This document shows, piece by piece, positions 10,235 to 20,857 of a DNA stretch of 64,000 nt (the stretch's first letter is position 1; each line of letters starts with the position of its first letter). The position numbers were made by a program, and so were the translations under genes. Source of the stretch: Epithemia pelagica (lineage: Eukaryota > Bacillariophyta > Bacillariophyceae > Surirellales > Surirellaceae); contig OX337240.1 in NCBI GenBank assembly GCA_946965045.2, forward strand, positions 2,728,001-2,792,000, written 5' to 3'. The notes beneath the pieces were generated by a model that did not search any database, was not told where the DNA came from, and worked only from the letters and a program-made list of their open reading frames with translations.

Positions 10235-10665
10235 CGACAAATCATGATTCGTGCTTCGAATCTGCGAGCCATTGCGCCCCCTTCATGGCTTGGTTCTGCC
10301 ATGCTCGGATGATGATATGCTCTCCGTTCACATGTTTGGAATTCACGATGGAGTACAAGGCCCCTTCCAGCTGGAGAAGCAGACAAGCAAGCAGTGATGA
10401 AGACAAGCGGAGCAAGTCATCGTCCGGGCATTGAATCTCCAAGCCATCGAGCATTTTTCCATGGCTTGCTTATTCCACGCGCGGATGATGATTTGCTCCT
10501 TTTGTTTCTCTCATCACCGACGATGGTTGAAAGGACAATGAGCAGAGATATTGCCTCCCTTGACACAGGCCGCCGACGGCAAATCATCGTTCGAGCATTG
10601 ACACTTCATGCCATCGAGTCGTCTTCCATGGCTTGTCTTTTCGACGCTAGGATGATGATTTGCTC
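10235..10665 (+). repeat. Degenerate array of the 88-bp self-complementary module
   Basis: Three diverged modules begin near 10,237, 10,408 and 10,577 (period about 168). Each starts with a version of GCAAATCATCGTTCGAGCAT and ends with a version of CGGATGATGATTTGCTC, with a conserved GCCATCGAG in the middle. They are the same family as the clean array at 20,858-21,705. Confidence 0.7.
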
Positions 10666-11704
10666 TTTTGTTTGGCCTACAGTGCGCAGGGCCTGTGAAA
10701 GCAAGAAAACACAGTCTTATGGATCATCAGCCCATGTCAGATCAAGACCGAGCAATGATTGGAGTGACATAACAAGACGGTTCTCCGAAATGGGCAAACC
10801 ATTCATGTTCCGCATCGTAATATTGATGAGCTGCTCCGAATTCTTCATCCAAAGTGTCCATGGTCAACACCAGTTCAGTTTACGGAGGGAAGGAACAAGG
10901 GTCTTTCCCTCCCGCTGTCCTTCCTCTCTAAGCTCTCTTTCATTATGGCAACTGAACAATCACACCCTTCTGTTGTGGGCTAGAAGACAACAACTTGTGC
11001 AGCCCAGGAATCCTGATGTGGACGTTTGATATTCAAGACGGGTTAGTGAAGGAATTAAGTGATTCGACTCATTGCGTCATTGCAGAAGTCCTCTTTCTTC
11101 ATCATGCGTGGTACTTCGTCCACAGCCACAGAGATATCGATACTGGCATTCGGGAACGGTGTCCATTGGAACCTTGGATAGTCGGACTTTTAACAAGGTT
11201 CGAGAATGGGGAGATTGTTGCTCCGAACTATTCCATGATTTGAATCAGATGCTTATCGATGAGTTGACTTTCAAGAGCATGATTTAGAACATGCGTGCTG
11301 AGTTAGGGACGAGAAGGTGCCAAAATGGCATGCGGTAATGGGAGCATGACAATCACATACATCTCCTCTACCTTTCTATTAGAGATGTATCTGTCCCTCT
11401 CGCAGGGGTAGAGCGAGATGATGGACAGTCATTTTTGTGGTCAGTGGTCGGTTCGGATGCGAGTCGGACTGTGTCGGATACCATGGTTTCTGATTATTTG
11501 CTCAATATGTACTGAAAAGAGTGAGTACGAGTATACATTACTCGTCTTGTCTGTACTGGGTGGAGTGACGTGGCTGATGCTGGCCAGACTCCGCGACCGA
11601 CAACAGAGGTGCGACTGCTCCGCCTCCTCGACGCGAGGCGAGCATCCGATTTGATTCCCACAATCGGAAGTTTTAGGATGACCCTGATGCAGAGTCGTTG
11701 GAGC
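10666..11704. other. Gene-poor stretch flanking the hAT insertion
   Basis: A plus-strand open frame spans the module array and continues to 11,029 but has repeat-derived, non-protein-like composition and is not called. Nothing else is recognised. Confidence 0.4.
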
Positions 11705-11712
11705 GTGAGAAG
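11705..11712 (+). repeat. 8-bp target-site duplication, left
   Basis: GTGAGAAG, identical to the eight bases that follow the right terminal inverted repeat (18,611-18,618). Eight base pairs is the diagnostic duplication length of hAT transposition. Confidence 0.95.
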
Positions 11713-11726
11713 CAGGGTGTGGAAGT
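11713..11726 (+). repeat. hAT terminal inverted repeat, left
   Basis: CAGGGTGTGGAAGT, the exact reverse complement of 18,597-18,610. Similarity stops abruptly after 14 bases. Confidence 0.95.
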
Positions 11727-11739
11727 CACTAGCGAAAAA

Positions 11740-12075
11740 TTTTCTAAGTTCTGCAACTTTTGAACTTTTTCACCATAATTTCACAAATCAAATCACATTA
11801 CTAGCCTTTCTCAAACGAACTTTTTTCACAAAGTCAAATTGCTCACATTTTTCATCGAAGTTGACTTGGACCCATCCAACTTAGTTATTTACAAGCTCTT
11901 ATTACCGGAACATTGGCACACACCAATGTAATTATCCAAGTTGCAATTTTCTCACATAGTTCAATCAAGTTACATGTCTCCACTTAGTGACTCGAAGTCT
12001 GAAGTCTAATTGCAAGTCTCAAGATTAGAACTAAATTCTCCAAATCAAGTTGTAATTTTACTTCATTGCAACTAG
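11740..12075 (+). repeat. Left subterminal AGTTGCA-type motif cluster
   Basis: Several variants of AAGTTGCAA / TTGCAACTT in both orientations occur here (CTGCAACTTTT, CCAAGTTGCAATT, ATTGCAACTAG and others). hAT transposases bind repeated subterminal motifs through their zinc finger, and the same motif recurs at the right end. Confidence 0.6.
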
Positions 12076-12319
12076 TGTCAGTGTCGACTGTCGACACTTG
12101 ACACTTGGTCACTTCGCACTATCCTACAGTAACAAACACAGTCAACAAGATATAATCGGTACTGGCCCCTTACCTCTTTCTTACCTCTTAACACTGAACC
12201 CAACACACAATCTCTTCACCTCTGCTGTGGCTTGTTGCAGCGTTACAGCACACGAATGAGGTGTGATTTTTCCAGTTGACACTGTCGGAATCAAACAACC
12301 AATCTCTGGTTGAAAGCAC

Positions 12320-15300
12320 ATGTCTTTGTTGCCAATCGAGGACATTGAAGTAGATTTGAACTCCCCTGCTGTTTCCAGTCTTTCATCAGCGACATTCATG
12401 TATGCCATGGCTCCCCAAAGAAAACAGCAGTCATCTCAATCCTCCAAAGAAGCTCGACTATCGTCAGCAACTGGAGGTGACGACAACAATGAAGAACCCA
12501 CGAACCCACCGACAACAACCAATGAAAGAGAAAATGAAAACCAGGCGCCTCCTACAACAGCCAACAATGAAGACAACTCTCAACAAGTTGCTGCTCCTGC
12601 TCCTACGGACGAGGGACCCTTGACACAAAGCCGAAAGGATGAAATCAAACAAGAGAAATCATACGTCTCGTTTTGTCCACCTCCGAAGAAGCTCTTTCGA
12701 AATTGCCAAAATTCGTTCTTTGGAAAAGTTCGTTACCTGAACTTCAAGAAATTGACCAGCACGAAGAAGACCTTAAAATCAAACCCCGCTGTCAATTTGG
12801 GGAAAATGCCAGGTTTATTTTCGTGTCTGCAATTGTTAGAGTCAGCTTCTGACGAAGACAAAGAAATGAACGATGGCTATCATTCCATTGTAAAGAAGCT
12901 TGTTGTTTGTCCACATTGCTTCGACGACCCAACTGTTAGTCTCGACAAATGTCTCCTTGGTCTTGGCAGAGGCCTTTCGTCCAACATCAGCACACACTTT
13001 GGTAAATACCACCCCGAAGTCGTGGAAGATACTGCCTCTGTTGCAACCGACCCTACTCAACAACCCATTTCCATGTATTCTGGCACAATGGTTAGCAAAC
13101 AAGATGCCAGAGTAATGTTTCATCAGTCAATTTATAAGTTCGTGAATGACTGTGGTTTCCCGGCATCAACTGTTGAGAAGGAATCGTTTAGAGATCTTCT
13201 CAAGTGTGCAATTGCCAACGCCCCAAAGCTCAAGGAAAAGGACTGTTCCATAAGCAACAAAGCAATCACTCGGATGAGATTGGAGTCCTACAATGATTTT
13301 CTCAAGACCGTTACGGAACTTGGAGAAAACGTACGACAAGCGTACCATGATCTATGCAACAAACCCATCGCCTTTTCTACGATTACACACGACATCTGGC
13401 AGGGAAATGACAAGGATGTCCTTGGGGTTTGTTTGATGTTCACCGATCCTCGGAACTGTAAATCTTACAGACTCCCGATTGGCCTTTGCTCAACAAAGGG
13501 TCATACAGCAAAACAAGTAGCCGACCACACCTCATCAATCCTCAACGCTGTCGGCTTTACGCAACAAGACCTCTCTGCCTCCGTGAATGACAACACGAAC
13601 TCCGCCGTGTTGGCTGGAAAGTATATAGTGGGTAATAAGACAGGCGGCAAGTGCGACATGCACAGGGCCGAACTGATCTTGAAACACTCCACAGGTCTGG
13701 CAGTCCGGAAAAAAAAGGCGAAGTGGTGGACAGTAACGAGGAATTCATGACTGTTTATAGAAAATTCTTCAAATTTGCAGCATGGATGATGAGTTCGCGT
13801 GCCAAAAGATTTGAAAAGATACGTTCCTACGCCCTAAAACATGGGAGGAAGGTCATCAAAGTCTCTATGCCGAATACAACCCGTGTTGGAGGCTGCATCA
13901 TTACCTTTCATGACCTATTCCGGAACAAATTTGTAACGGATATGTATGCAAAAGAGCAATTTGAGTACAAGGACGACGAATTCATTAAACATTATCCCTC
14001 TGAAGAGGACTGGCAGCTCTTGGCCGAATTCGAGGGAATCTTGGCCCCACTCAAACAAGTCTCCATGTCACTCCAAGTTGACGACCCTTCTGCATCGGCT
14101 TGTTCATTGCTGGAAATCTTCACCAGTAAGCATTGTGTGGAAGTTATGAAAGATAAGGGAGTGCCCGTGTTGACTGTTACTGGGCCTAATGCACGCCCAT
14201 GGGATGCCAGTCTCACCATCGCCAAGCTTCAATCGTATCGAGACATTGTAACATACGACAAATTGTCAGAAAAGAGTCAATTGTTGATCGAGCGAGTACT
14301 TGTGGAATATACAAACTACATTGAGGAAGGCCATGACTCCCACGCTGAACACGCCATGTGTGGACATCCTTTCCTTGCATCTTATGGTCCCAACATACTG
14401 AAAACCATAAATGTTTACGACGATGAGAGTCTTAAACGGATTCGGAAAGAATTTGTGATGGACATTGTCCGCAAGTTCTCGCAGCCAAAGAAGAATGGCA
14501 CCAATCCCCAATCCAAGTCGAATCAGCAGGAACGTGAACAACAAAAGGAAAGTACACCTGTGGAGATCATTGAGGACGAAGAGGAAGAGTCTTCAGTCCC
14601 AAAAGCTGTCTCGAATGTAATGGACTGCTTTAACATCTTCAAGACACATCGCATCACCAAGGAGAAAGAAAATGCTGCACTAATGGAGGCGACGGCGACA
14701 AGTACCAGTACAGATGACCAAGTTGATAGAGCCAAGCTATACAAGATGTGTGATGAACAGTTCGGACGCTATCTCGAATTTTGCGAGAACGTTGTCCATG
14801 GATCCTGGGAGGACTTGATTCGCCAGTATCCCACTGCCGCATTTCTGAAACTATCTGGTTCGTGGAACCCTGAAAAACAACAAGAATTCAAGTTGGCCTG
14901 TACGGAACACTATTTCCATGTCGTTGGGAAATATTTTGACGTCTTGAAATGGTGGTCCGACAACAAGATGCTATTCCCCAAACTCTTTCCTAGTGCCTTG
15001 ATTTGGATATCGAAACCTGCGACAAACGCATTCCAGGAACGCGTGTTCTCTCGGTCGTCGTTCATGGATAGGAATCCCTTAATGAGACGCCAACTAGACA
15101 AGAACTTTGAAATGCGCACTATGGAAAGTATTACAAGGGAGGTGCGCTCTGAGATTGTCAAGAATGAAAAGCTACTCAAACAAGGCGCGACCTCCGACGA
15201 AAAAAAGGCAGCCAGTGGCCGCCAAGCAAAGAAGGTGATAGATCTCAGCCAGGAATCTAAAGGGGAAGAAGTCAGTCAGGTACAACAGACCGCACAACAA

Positions 15301-15978
15301 CGCACTCCGGCAACAGGAACACAAGTTCCTGTTGTCCCACTGGAAAAAGCCACACCGACACAATCCGATATGACTCGGATGGAAACGGTACTACGAGCAA
15401 CGTCGAAGCTGGAACTCTACGAACTGTCCGGAACTATTGGTGCCCACGGCATAGAGGCGGAAACAAGTTACAAGTTCAAGTCGGTCAAAAAGGTTGATAA
15501 GAAGACAGTTGTGAGCGATGCGACATGGGACGACGTCGAATTGGTTGATCTGGTAGACGATCCACGAGATGAAGACCAACTAGAGGCTTTGGATCAAAAA
15601 GTTGCTGCTCCTTACGACGATGACGAAGACAAGGAAGATTCTGACACGGCGTTAAAAGAAGCCATCCAGGAAAGAAAGAATGAACTCATTCAACAAACCG
15701 CGTTGGAGAAGACTGTTGCTAGTCTGCCCGTTGCAAATGCCAATGAAGGCACGAAAGGAGATAGTGGGAAACGTAAAGCCTCTTCAACTATTCAAAAAGG
15801 AAGGAAACGGACGAAGCAGAATTCACTCTCTGAGGCACTCGCAAGAACTGTGGTTAGAACACCACGCAAGAAAGACAATCGCAAACCACCCCCAACCCCA
15901 AACGACTCGCCAACGAGAAGAAGCCCAAGACTTGCAGAGAAGGAAGTCTCAAGTGCGGACAATGACGGTACCAGTTGA
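12320..15978 (+). CDS. hAT-family transposase, two frames joined by -1 shift
   Basis: Frame one runs 12,320-13,750 (ATG start); frame two is open from before 13,651 to 15,978. Joining at the A AAA AAG heptamer (13,711-13,717) by a -1 shift gives about 1,219 residues. A BED-like finger is present (CPHC about residue 196, HFGKYH about 225). RNase-H-fold landmarks follow: THDIWQ (Asp about 358), VNDNTNS (Asp about 424) and CDMH (about 446), all in frame one. The second frame holds the C-terminal dimerisation domain: LKWWSDN and QERVFSRSS, the latter with the third catalytic acidic residue (Glu about 907). After about residue 950 comes a 270-residue acidic then basic extension unusual for the family. 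All catalytic parts are present but split across frames, so the gene is functional only with frameshifting, or is freshly broken by an A-run indel or assembly error. Confidence 0.85.
13711..13717 (+). promoter_or_regulatory. Candidate -1 ribosomal frameshift site A AAA AAG
   Basis: An eight-A run followed by G gives, in the upstream frame, codons AAA AAA AAG GCG; the heptamer is in exact phase for classical X XXY YYZ tandem slippage. After the shift, reading resumes at GGC GAA GTG in the frame that stays open for 2.2 kb. No obvious strong downstream pseudoknot was seen by eye. Confidence 0.5.
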
Positions 15979-16080
15979 TCTCCGACCACGAACGTCACTG
16001 AAGGTGACAATGGAAGAAACGTCACGGATACTATACATCCATAATCGCAGTGCATTTTGGTAAATATAATATATTGACAG

Positions 16081-17922
16081 TCATTTAGTATATTCTTTTA
16101 TCAACTGCAGAAAGAAATACTTGAGATGGCGAAGATTCGCTGGAGATTTAGATTCGGATTTGTCATGAGAGTGAGCCACAATAAAAGACTCCATTTGTTC
16201 TTGGCACTTGCTTCTGGTCTGTGGTTTGTTAAGTAGTTGTCCTAGAGAACCAAATAAAGGATTGATTTCCTCCCATCGTTCTTTAGGAAGCCATGATTGA
16301 AGGTTCAAAGAGCATTCCATGCCGTCATTGATATGAGACTCCGTCCAATTGAGAACCTTAGTTGATCGGATAACATGAATATCTGAGGGAATTCCTTCCG
16401 TCCGGCCAAATGCCGTTTGTAGAATGATTGTTCCCGTCTTGTGGCCAATTCCAGGTAAGGTCATAAGCTCAGTAAGGGAAATGTCTTTAGGAATGCGACC
16501 TTTGTGTCGCTGGACGAAATAGTCCGCGGCGTTGACTATGCGTTCCGCATTGACACGATACCGTCCTGTTTCTGCAAACAAACTACAGAAAACATCCATC
16601 CCAAAATATGTTGACACTTCAATTGTTCCTTGTGCACTAGTGATGCCCGATTGGAATAAGCGAGGGATCACTTGAGAGAGACTTTGATCTGATGTGGCCG
16701 AGCTCATCAAGATAACAATGAGACACATGAAGGCTGGGTCAGAGTCTTCATATTCCGACATATTGTTGGTAATCCATTCGGACCATGTGTCTCTGGGGGC
16801 TTCCAAACCAGACTGAAGGAAATACCGACGTAAATGGGAAAGATTATCAAGTAAAAACAGCCGGGAATCAATTGTGGATTGGTTTCTAATGGGGATGGAA
16901 GGGCGAAACATTCTGGTCATGACAGGTTTGGTAATTGCAGGTGTCCCAGGCATGTGTCTGTCGCCATAGACTATCTGTTCCTTGGCGGAACATGATTGCA
17001 ATAAAGCATGGCAGAGAACAGTTTTTCTTTGCCGAGTCAAGACATGGGCAGTGGGGGAAAATTGTCGCTTGGTCCAATATTCATCAATGACAGGAGAAGA
17101 AGCCCAATATTCATGGGTGACAGAAGTAGAAGCGTTGTTGCTATTTGGGCCCATGGTAGATTGAGAAGCTTTGGCAACTGGAGTTGATGGAGGACTTGTA
17201 TCAATAGGAGGAGGGGACGTTGTTGTATCCAGTTTCATTGAGTAACGGTCATCCTCCTTCGTGCTCTTCTTAGTATGCGCAACAATGTCCTCAACAACGA
17301 TGTCGATGCTTGGACTAATACAAATAGGACACTCTGTCCGTAGGTCAAAGGAATTTCTAACCTGGATTCTGGCATTGTGTCGGGTCATCCAGGTTAGAAG
17401 ATTCCATTCCACGGAAAGTTTAGTGTAGTTGTTTTGCTGATGGTAATCGGCATTGAATTTTTGAAAAGCTTTGAGACCATTGGAGGAAGGCAAAGAAAAT
17501 ATTGGTCGGCATTTTCCTTCAATGGAGATGAAGGGGAGGTCGTCGGTGGGGGGGTTCATCTCGTATGTGACTTGGAATGAGTCATCTTCTTGGGAATACA
17601 GACCCGTAAACACTATTCGACAGACAGTGTTCAGTAAGCTTTCGAATGACATGCGACTGGGAGATAAACAAGGGTGGCTTGTGTTGGATGGATAGTCGAC
17701 TTGTTGGTAGTGCAGACTTCCATTGTACCGGGTAAGCCACAGCAACACCACATCTTTTATGTTCTCCATTGCCAAGTCTTGTGTCGCCTTTTCCAAGGGA
17801 GTGGTTAACAAAGTTGAGTCCTCTAGCATCATGGTCATGAACGACATTGGAATATGGGTCACAGTGATGACTTGGTGACAAGTCACATGGAGGTCGATGG
17901 TACGGTCATCTGATGCTTCCAT
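16081..17922 (-). CDS. HhH-GPD DNA glycosylase (endonuclease III-like), hAT cargo
   Basis: 613 residues from ATG. The last 240 residues match the HhH-GPD fold: a helical start (CLIVILMSSATSDQS, compare the substrate-recognition helix of endonuclease III), the hairpin LPGIGHKTG with the catalytic Lys at about 495, and SDIHVIR with the catalytic Asp at 514. Both catalytic residues are kept, so base excision with AP-lyase activity is plausible. The four-cysteine iron-sulphur loop of classic endonuclease III is missing; only one Cys remains near the end. The N-terminal 370 residues match nothing recognised. The gene lies wholly inside the hAT element, convergent with the transposase. The substrate cannot be told from sequence: oxidised pyrimidines, 5-methylcytosine, or strand-break processing after excision are all open. 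Confidence 0.82.
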   Translation of the reverse strand: MEASDDRTIDLHVTCHQVITVTHIPMSFMTMMLEDSTLLTTPLEKATQDLAMENIKDVVLLWLTRYNGSLHYQQVDYPSNTSHPCLSPSRMSFESLLNTVCRIVFTGLYSQEDDSFQVTYEMNPPTDDLPFISIEGKCRPIFSLPSSNGLKAFQKFNADYHQQNNYTKLSVEWNLLTWMTRHNARIQVRNSFDLRTECPICISPSIDIVVEDIVAHTKKSTKEDDRYSMKLDTTTSPPPIDTSPPSTPVAKASQSTMGPNSNNASTSVTHEYWASSPVIDEYWTKRQFSPTAHVLTRQRKTVLCHALLQSCSAKEQIVYGDRHMPGTPAITKPVMTRMFRPSIPIRNQSTIDSRLFLLDNLSHLRRYFLQSGLEAPRDTWSEWITNNMSEYEDSDPAFMCLIVILMSSATSDQSLSQVIPRLFQSGITSAQGTIEVSTYFGMDVFCSLFAETGRYRVNAERIVNAADYFVQRHKGRIPKDISLTELMTLPGIGHKTGTIILQTAFGRTEGIPSDIHVIRSTKVLNWTESHINDGMECSLNLQSWLPKERWEEINPLFGSLGQLLNKPQTRSKCQEQMESFIVAHSHDKSESKSPANLRHLKYFFLQLIKEYTK

Positions 17923-18249
17923 TGTACTTGAATATAAGATGCATGGGGTTGAGGATGGGGAAATAATAGTGGCAATGAGAAATGAGAAGGGCAGGAAAAC
18001 TGAAGGTTGTGTCGTTGATGGAAAGGAACAGAGGTAAAGGTGACAGGTGACAGTGGATTGGTGAATGTTGAGAGGTTGAGAGTTGTGAGTTGTGAGTGTT
18101 GGTTGAACCTCTGTCGTGAGTCGTGAACGTTCTACTCCTCTGGGAGTGATATTGGTAAATATGTGCAGGAAGAGTGTGAATAAATACGTAGAAACAGATA
18201 AGAGTGAATGGTTCCTCTGAATAAAAGTTGTTGTTTGTGACTACGACAA
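17923..18249. other. Upstream region of the glycosylase gene, no further gene
   Basis: AT-rich, with TGTGAGTTGTGAGTGTTGG-like simple runs near 18,085. The frames seen are not protein-like. It should hold the glycosylase promoter. Confidence 0.35.
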
Positions 18250-18480
18250 CAAAGAAGTTGCAACTAATAGTTGTAACTATGGAGGTGACAGAGGGATGAA
18301 GTTTAATTACAAGGGGCAAAGTTGCAACTTGGACTTGTTTAGTCTAGTTGCAGACTCAGAAAAGAAACTACGACTTTCAAAGTTAGTCTAAGTTAAGTTG
18401 CAGGTTCTTCATTGGAACCATATTTAATCTAGTCAAGTTAGTACCTTAGTCGTGTTAGACTATTAGTTGCAAGTTCATTC
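18250..18480 (-). repeat. Right subterminal AGTTGCA-type motif cluster
   Basis: At least five copies or variants of AGTTGCAA/AGTTGCAG (near 18,256, 18,310, 18,350, 18,395 and 18,465), mirroring the left end of the hAT element. Confidence 0.6.
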
Positions 18481-18596
18481 TGTATCGTGGTTTTGTGATT
18501 TGACATGTTGCATTAACTAGTGGGTACAAGTCGCATCACAGTAAACTGTCTAATGAATTATTAGTTGGGAAGTTAAGTCTAATGGCTGATTTTCCA

Positions 18597-18610
18597 ACTT
18601 CCACACCCTG
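18597..18610 (-). repeat. hAT terminal inverted repeat, right
   Basis: ACTTCCACACCCTG, exact reverse complement of 11,713-11,726, ending directly at the right target duplication. Confidence 0.95.
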
Positions 18611-18618
18611 GTGAGAAG
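18611..18618 (+). repeat. 8-bp target-site duplication, right
   Basis: GTGAGAAG, identical to 11,705-11,712. Confidence 0.95.
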
Positions 18619-20857
18619 AGCTCACTCTTCTTGGGTTCAGCATCTTTGCAACGACTACGAGACGAGTTCGAGATCGCAACGATTCTAGTTAGCTAATCTT
18701 AAAATTTCCCCTTCCCCGCCCTGGAGCCATTTTTGGTTTCAGAGGCCTTCGGCAAAACTATGTGTCTATCGTTTAGATTTAGAATCTTGTTTACAAATCT
18801 CAACGGACCACCAATATTGAATTGGCTGACAGCAAATCATCATCCAAGTATCGACTCAGCAATACGCATTCCACGTAGTACCGATGCAACACTCGGATGA
18901 TGACTTGCCACGAGTAAAACCATGACAATGGCATCTCTGTCATCACGCCCTCTGAGCAACGAATTGTGGCATTGAAGCATGAAAATCACGTTTGGACTCA
19001 CCGAGAAATGAAGATGGTAAACGCGGCCTGTTAGCCCATTGACTAGAGTACTGGAAACAACTTTCAGCGGCTGCATACTGATATCGAACGGCTTTGCACC
19101 ATTGTATGATTTCATCGACGATCTGAGACATTTCATATGCGTATGCGACGAAGTGTGGAAACCGCAGAGGAACCATCTTCTACCTGACGACAAACTTTCA
19201 AAGAACGAGAAGGAATGTGCCAATCAACCTGAGGTGTCACAAAACGGCCATTTCCCGCACGCTGGATCATGTTCGATGTCCCTTGCGGCGGACGTTGCTG
19301 GTTTTGGGTATGTTCTCGTCGACGAGACGAAACTACCACGTCTATACGTAGATGACATTAAGGAGACCGCACGTTACACTTTAGCTTGAACGTTGAGCTG
19401 AAAGCGGCCATAATTATCCCATTACAGATGGAAATGGAACGCCTTATGTCGCTGGCCTTTTCAAGTTGGCAATACAAACCTCTGAGATGCACAGGAGCTA
19501 TTGTATTACGTTTACGGAGCGAGGTGTTACTAATAGGTCTGGGTGCAAAAGTATCACGGACGAGCAACACACTGTTTGTGGACTCCGACACGAGAGGCAG
19601 TGGACATCGGGAACAGGGCCTAGCAAAAGAACATTAACTCTGACCAGAATGTTCAAGAGCATGATACAGCCTGGTCTCAGGCAAGTGCAGGAAGACCGGT
19701 CTACTTATCTGCAAGCCTATACGGTCCTTTGCTGGTATGCATTCCACAGTCGGGAATGAACAAATCCCAATCTCCAATCTCGATACGATCGATCTGTGAC
19801 AGGATCATTTAGCCTGAACCATACTCTTTACAATGATTCCAATAGGAACAGGGAGTCATTTCATGGCCGTGCTAAAGAGGCTTTACGTTAGATAGCGCAC
19901 CTAGCTCTTTCCAAAAAGAGCAGATGTAGGTCTCTTCGCTTTCGTCCCAAAAAAAGTTAACTTTTTGAATTGCGAATGCGTCGCTGACTAAATTCATTCT
20001 TCTCATGTAATGAGCTCTCTGTATCTTTCGGGGGACACACGGTACGTTGAGACCGAATCATGTCTACCAATGTGAGCACAGCGCCGTGCATCGATGTTGA
20101 ACATCCTTGGTGCATGGTAACCGAAAGCGAGAGTTTAATCAAGCTTTCGACCCCCGAGTCCACCGTGGACCTTGTTGCGACCCGGCACGAGTAACAGTTG
20201 AGGTTCATCGAAGGGCTACTGCAATTGTTGTTGAACAAGTTAGCCACAGCAAATTGTATGACCTGGGTTTGTGTGTGGTTCTCTTGTTCGTGGATTCATC
20301 ACATTTGATTTGGTGCGTGATACCATGAGACCTCCTTTGCCTTGACGTGAATAAACCCGTTTCGTGCTTATGACACTGAAAAGCGCATATCCTGGTATCA
20401 ACATTGAACCCATGAGTCATTGAATTCCATCTGACGCCAGAGCGTCCGATTTCCGATAGTCGAACGATGGTTTGCTTGGTTTGGGCTGTTTCTAATATCA
20501 TGAGGACCGGATCGCAGGAACGACGCCAATGACAGGAGATCACAGAGACAGACTCTGAGGAATTACTACAGCTTCATGTCCCAGTGACGAGATCCGACCG
20601 GTAAGATAATGTTTGCAAACATGTGTTTTGTCAGGTCAACTTCCTCATCAACTCAACTCTGTGGAAACCTCTTTTGGATTCATCACTGTTCGGACATGAT
20701 GGATGTACACAGATAGTCTGTGACACGAAGGCGCTTGGTTGCCATTGCCTGGAGGCAATGGCAAATTTGGATCTGATCGCCAGTCCGCGGTGTCTGTAAC
20801 GGAAAACATATCAGTTCCGTCTTCAAGAACTCTGATGGTTATACTTCTTCAAGACGA
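18619..20857. other. Gene-poor stretch
   Basis: Only short overlapping frames on both strands; the longest (19,039-19,389 plus; 18,840-19,223 minus) show no recognisable motif and no ATG-supported model with protein-like composition. Possibly decayed repeat sequence. Confidence 0.4.

Larger units (their letters stand above)
11713..18610. mobile_element. Complete hAT transposon carrying a DNA glycosylase gene
   Basis: 6,898 bp. It is bounded by perfect 14-bp inverted repeats CAGGGTGTGGAAGT / ACTTCCACACCCTG and by a perfect 8-bp direct duplication GTGAGAAG. CAGGG- is a common hAT terminus. Inside are two convergent genes separated by 102 bases: the plus-strand hAT transposase (12,320-15,978, frame change at 13,711) and the minus-strand HhH-GPD glycosylase (16,081-17,922). 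Both ends contain clusters of AGTTGCA motifs. The perfect target duplication indicates a recent insertion. Confidence 0.93.

Noticed and set aside
9781-10386. 201-codon minus-strand ORF
   Set aside because: It runs through two repeat families (hairpin modules and the inverted repeat), and its homologue at 50.8 kb is broken by stops.
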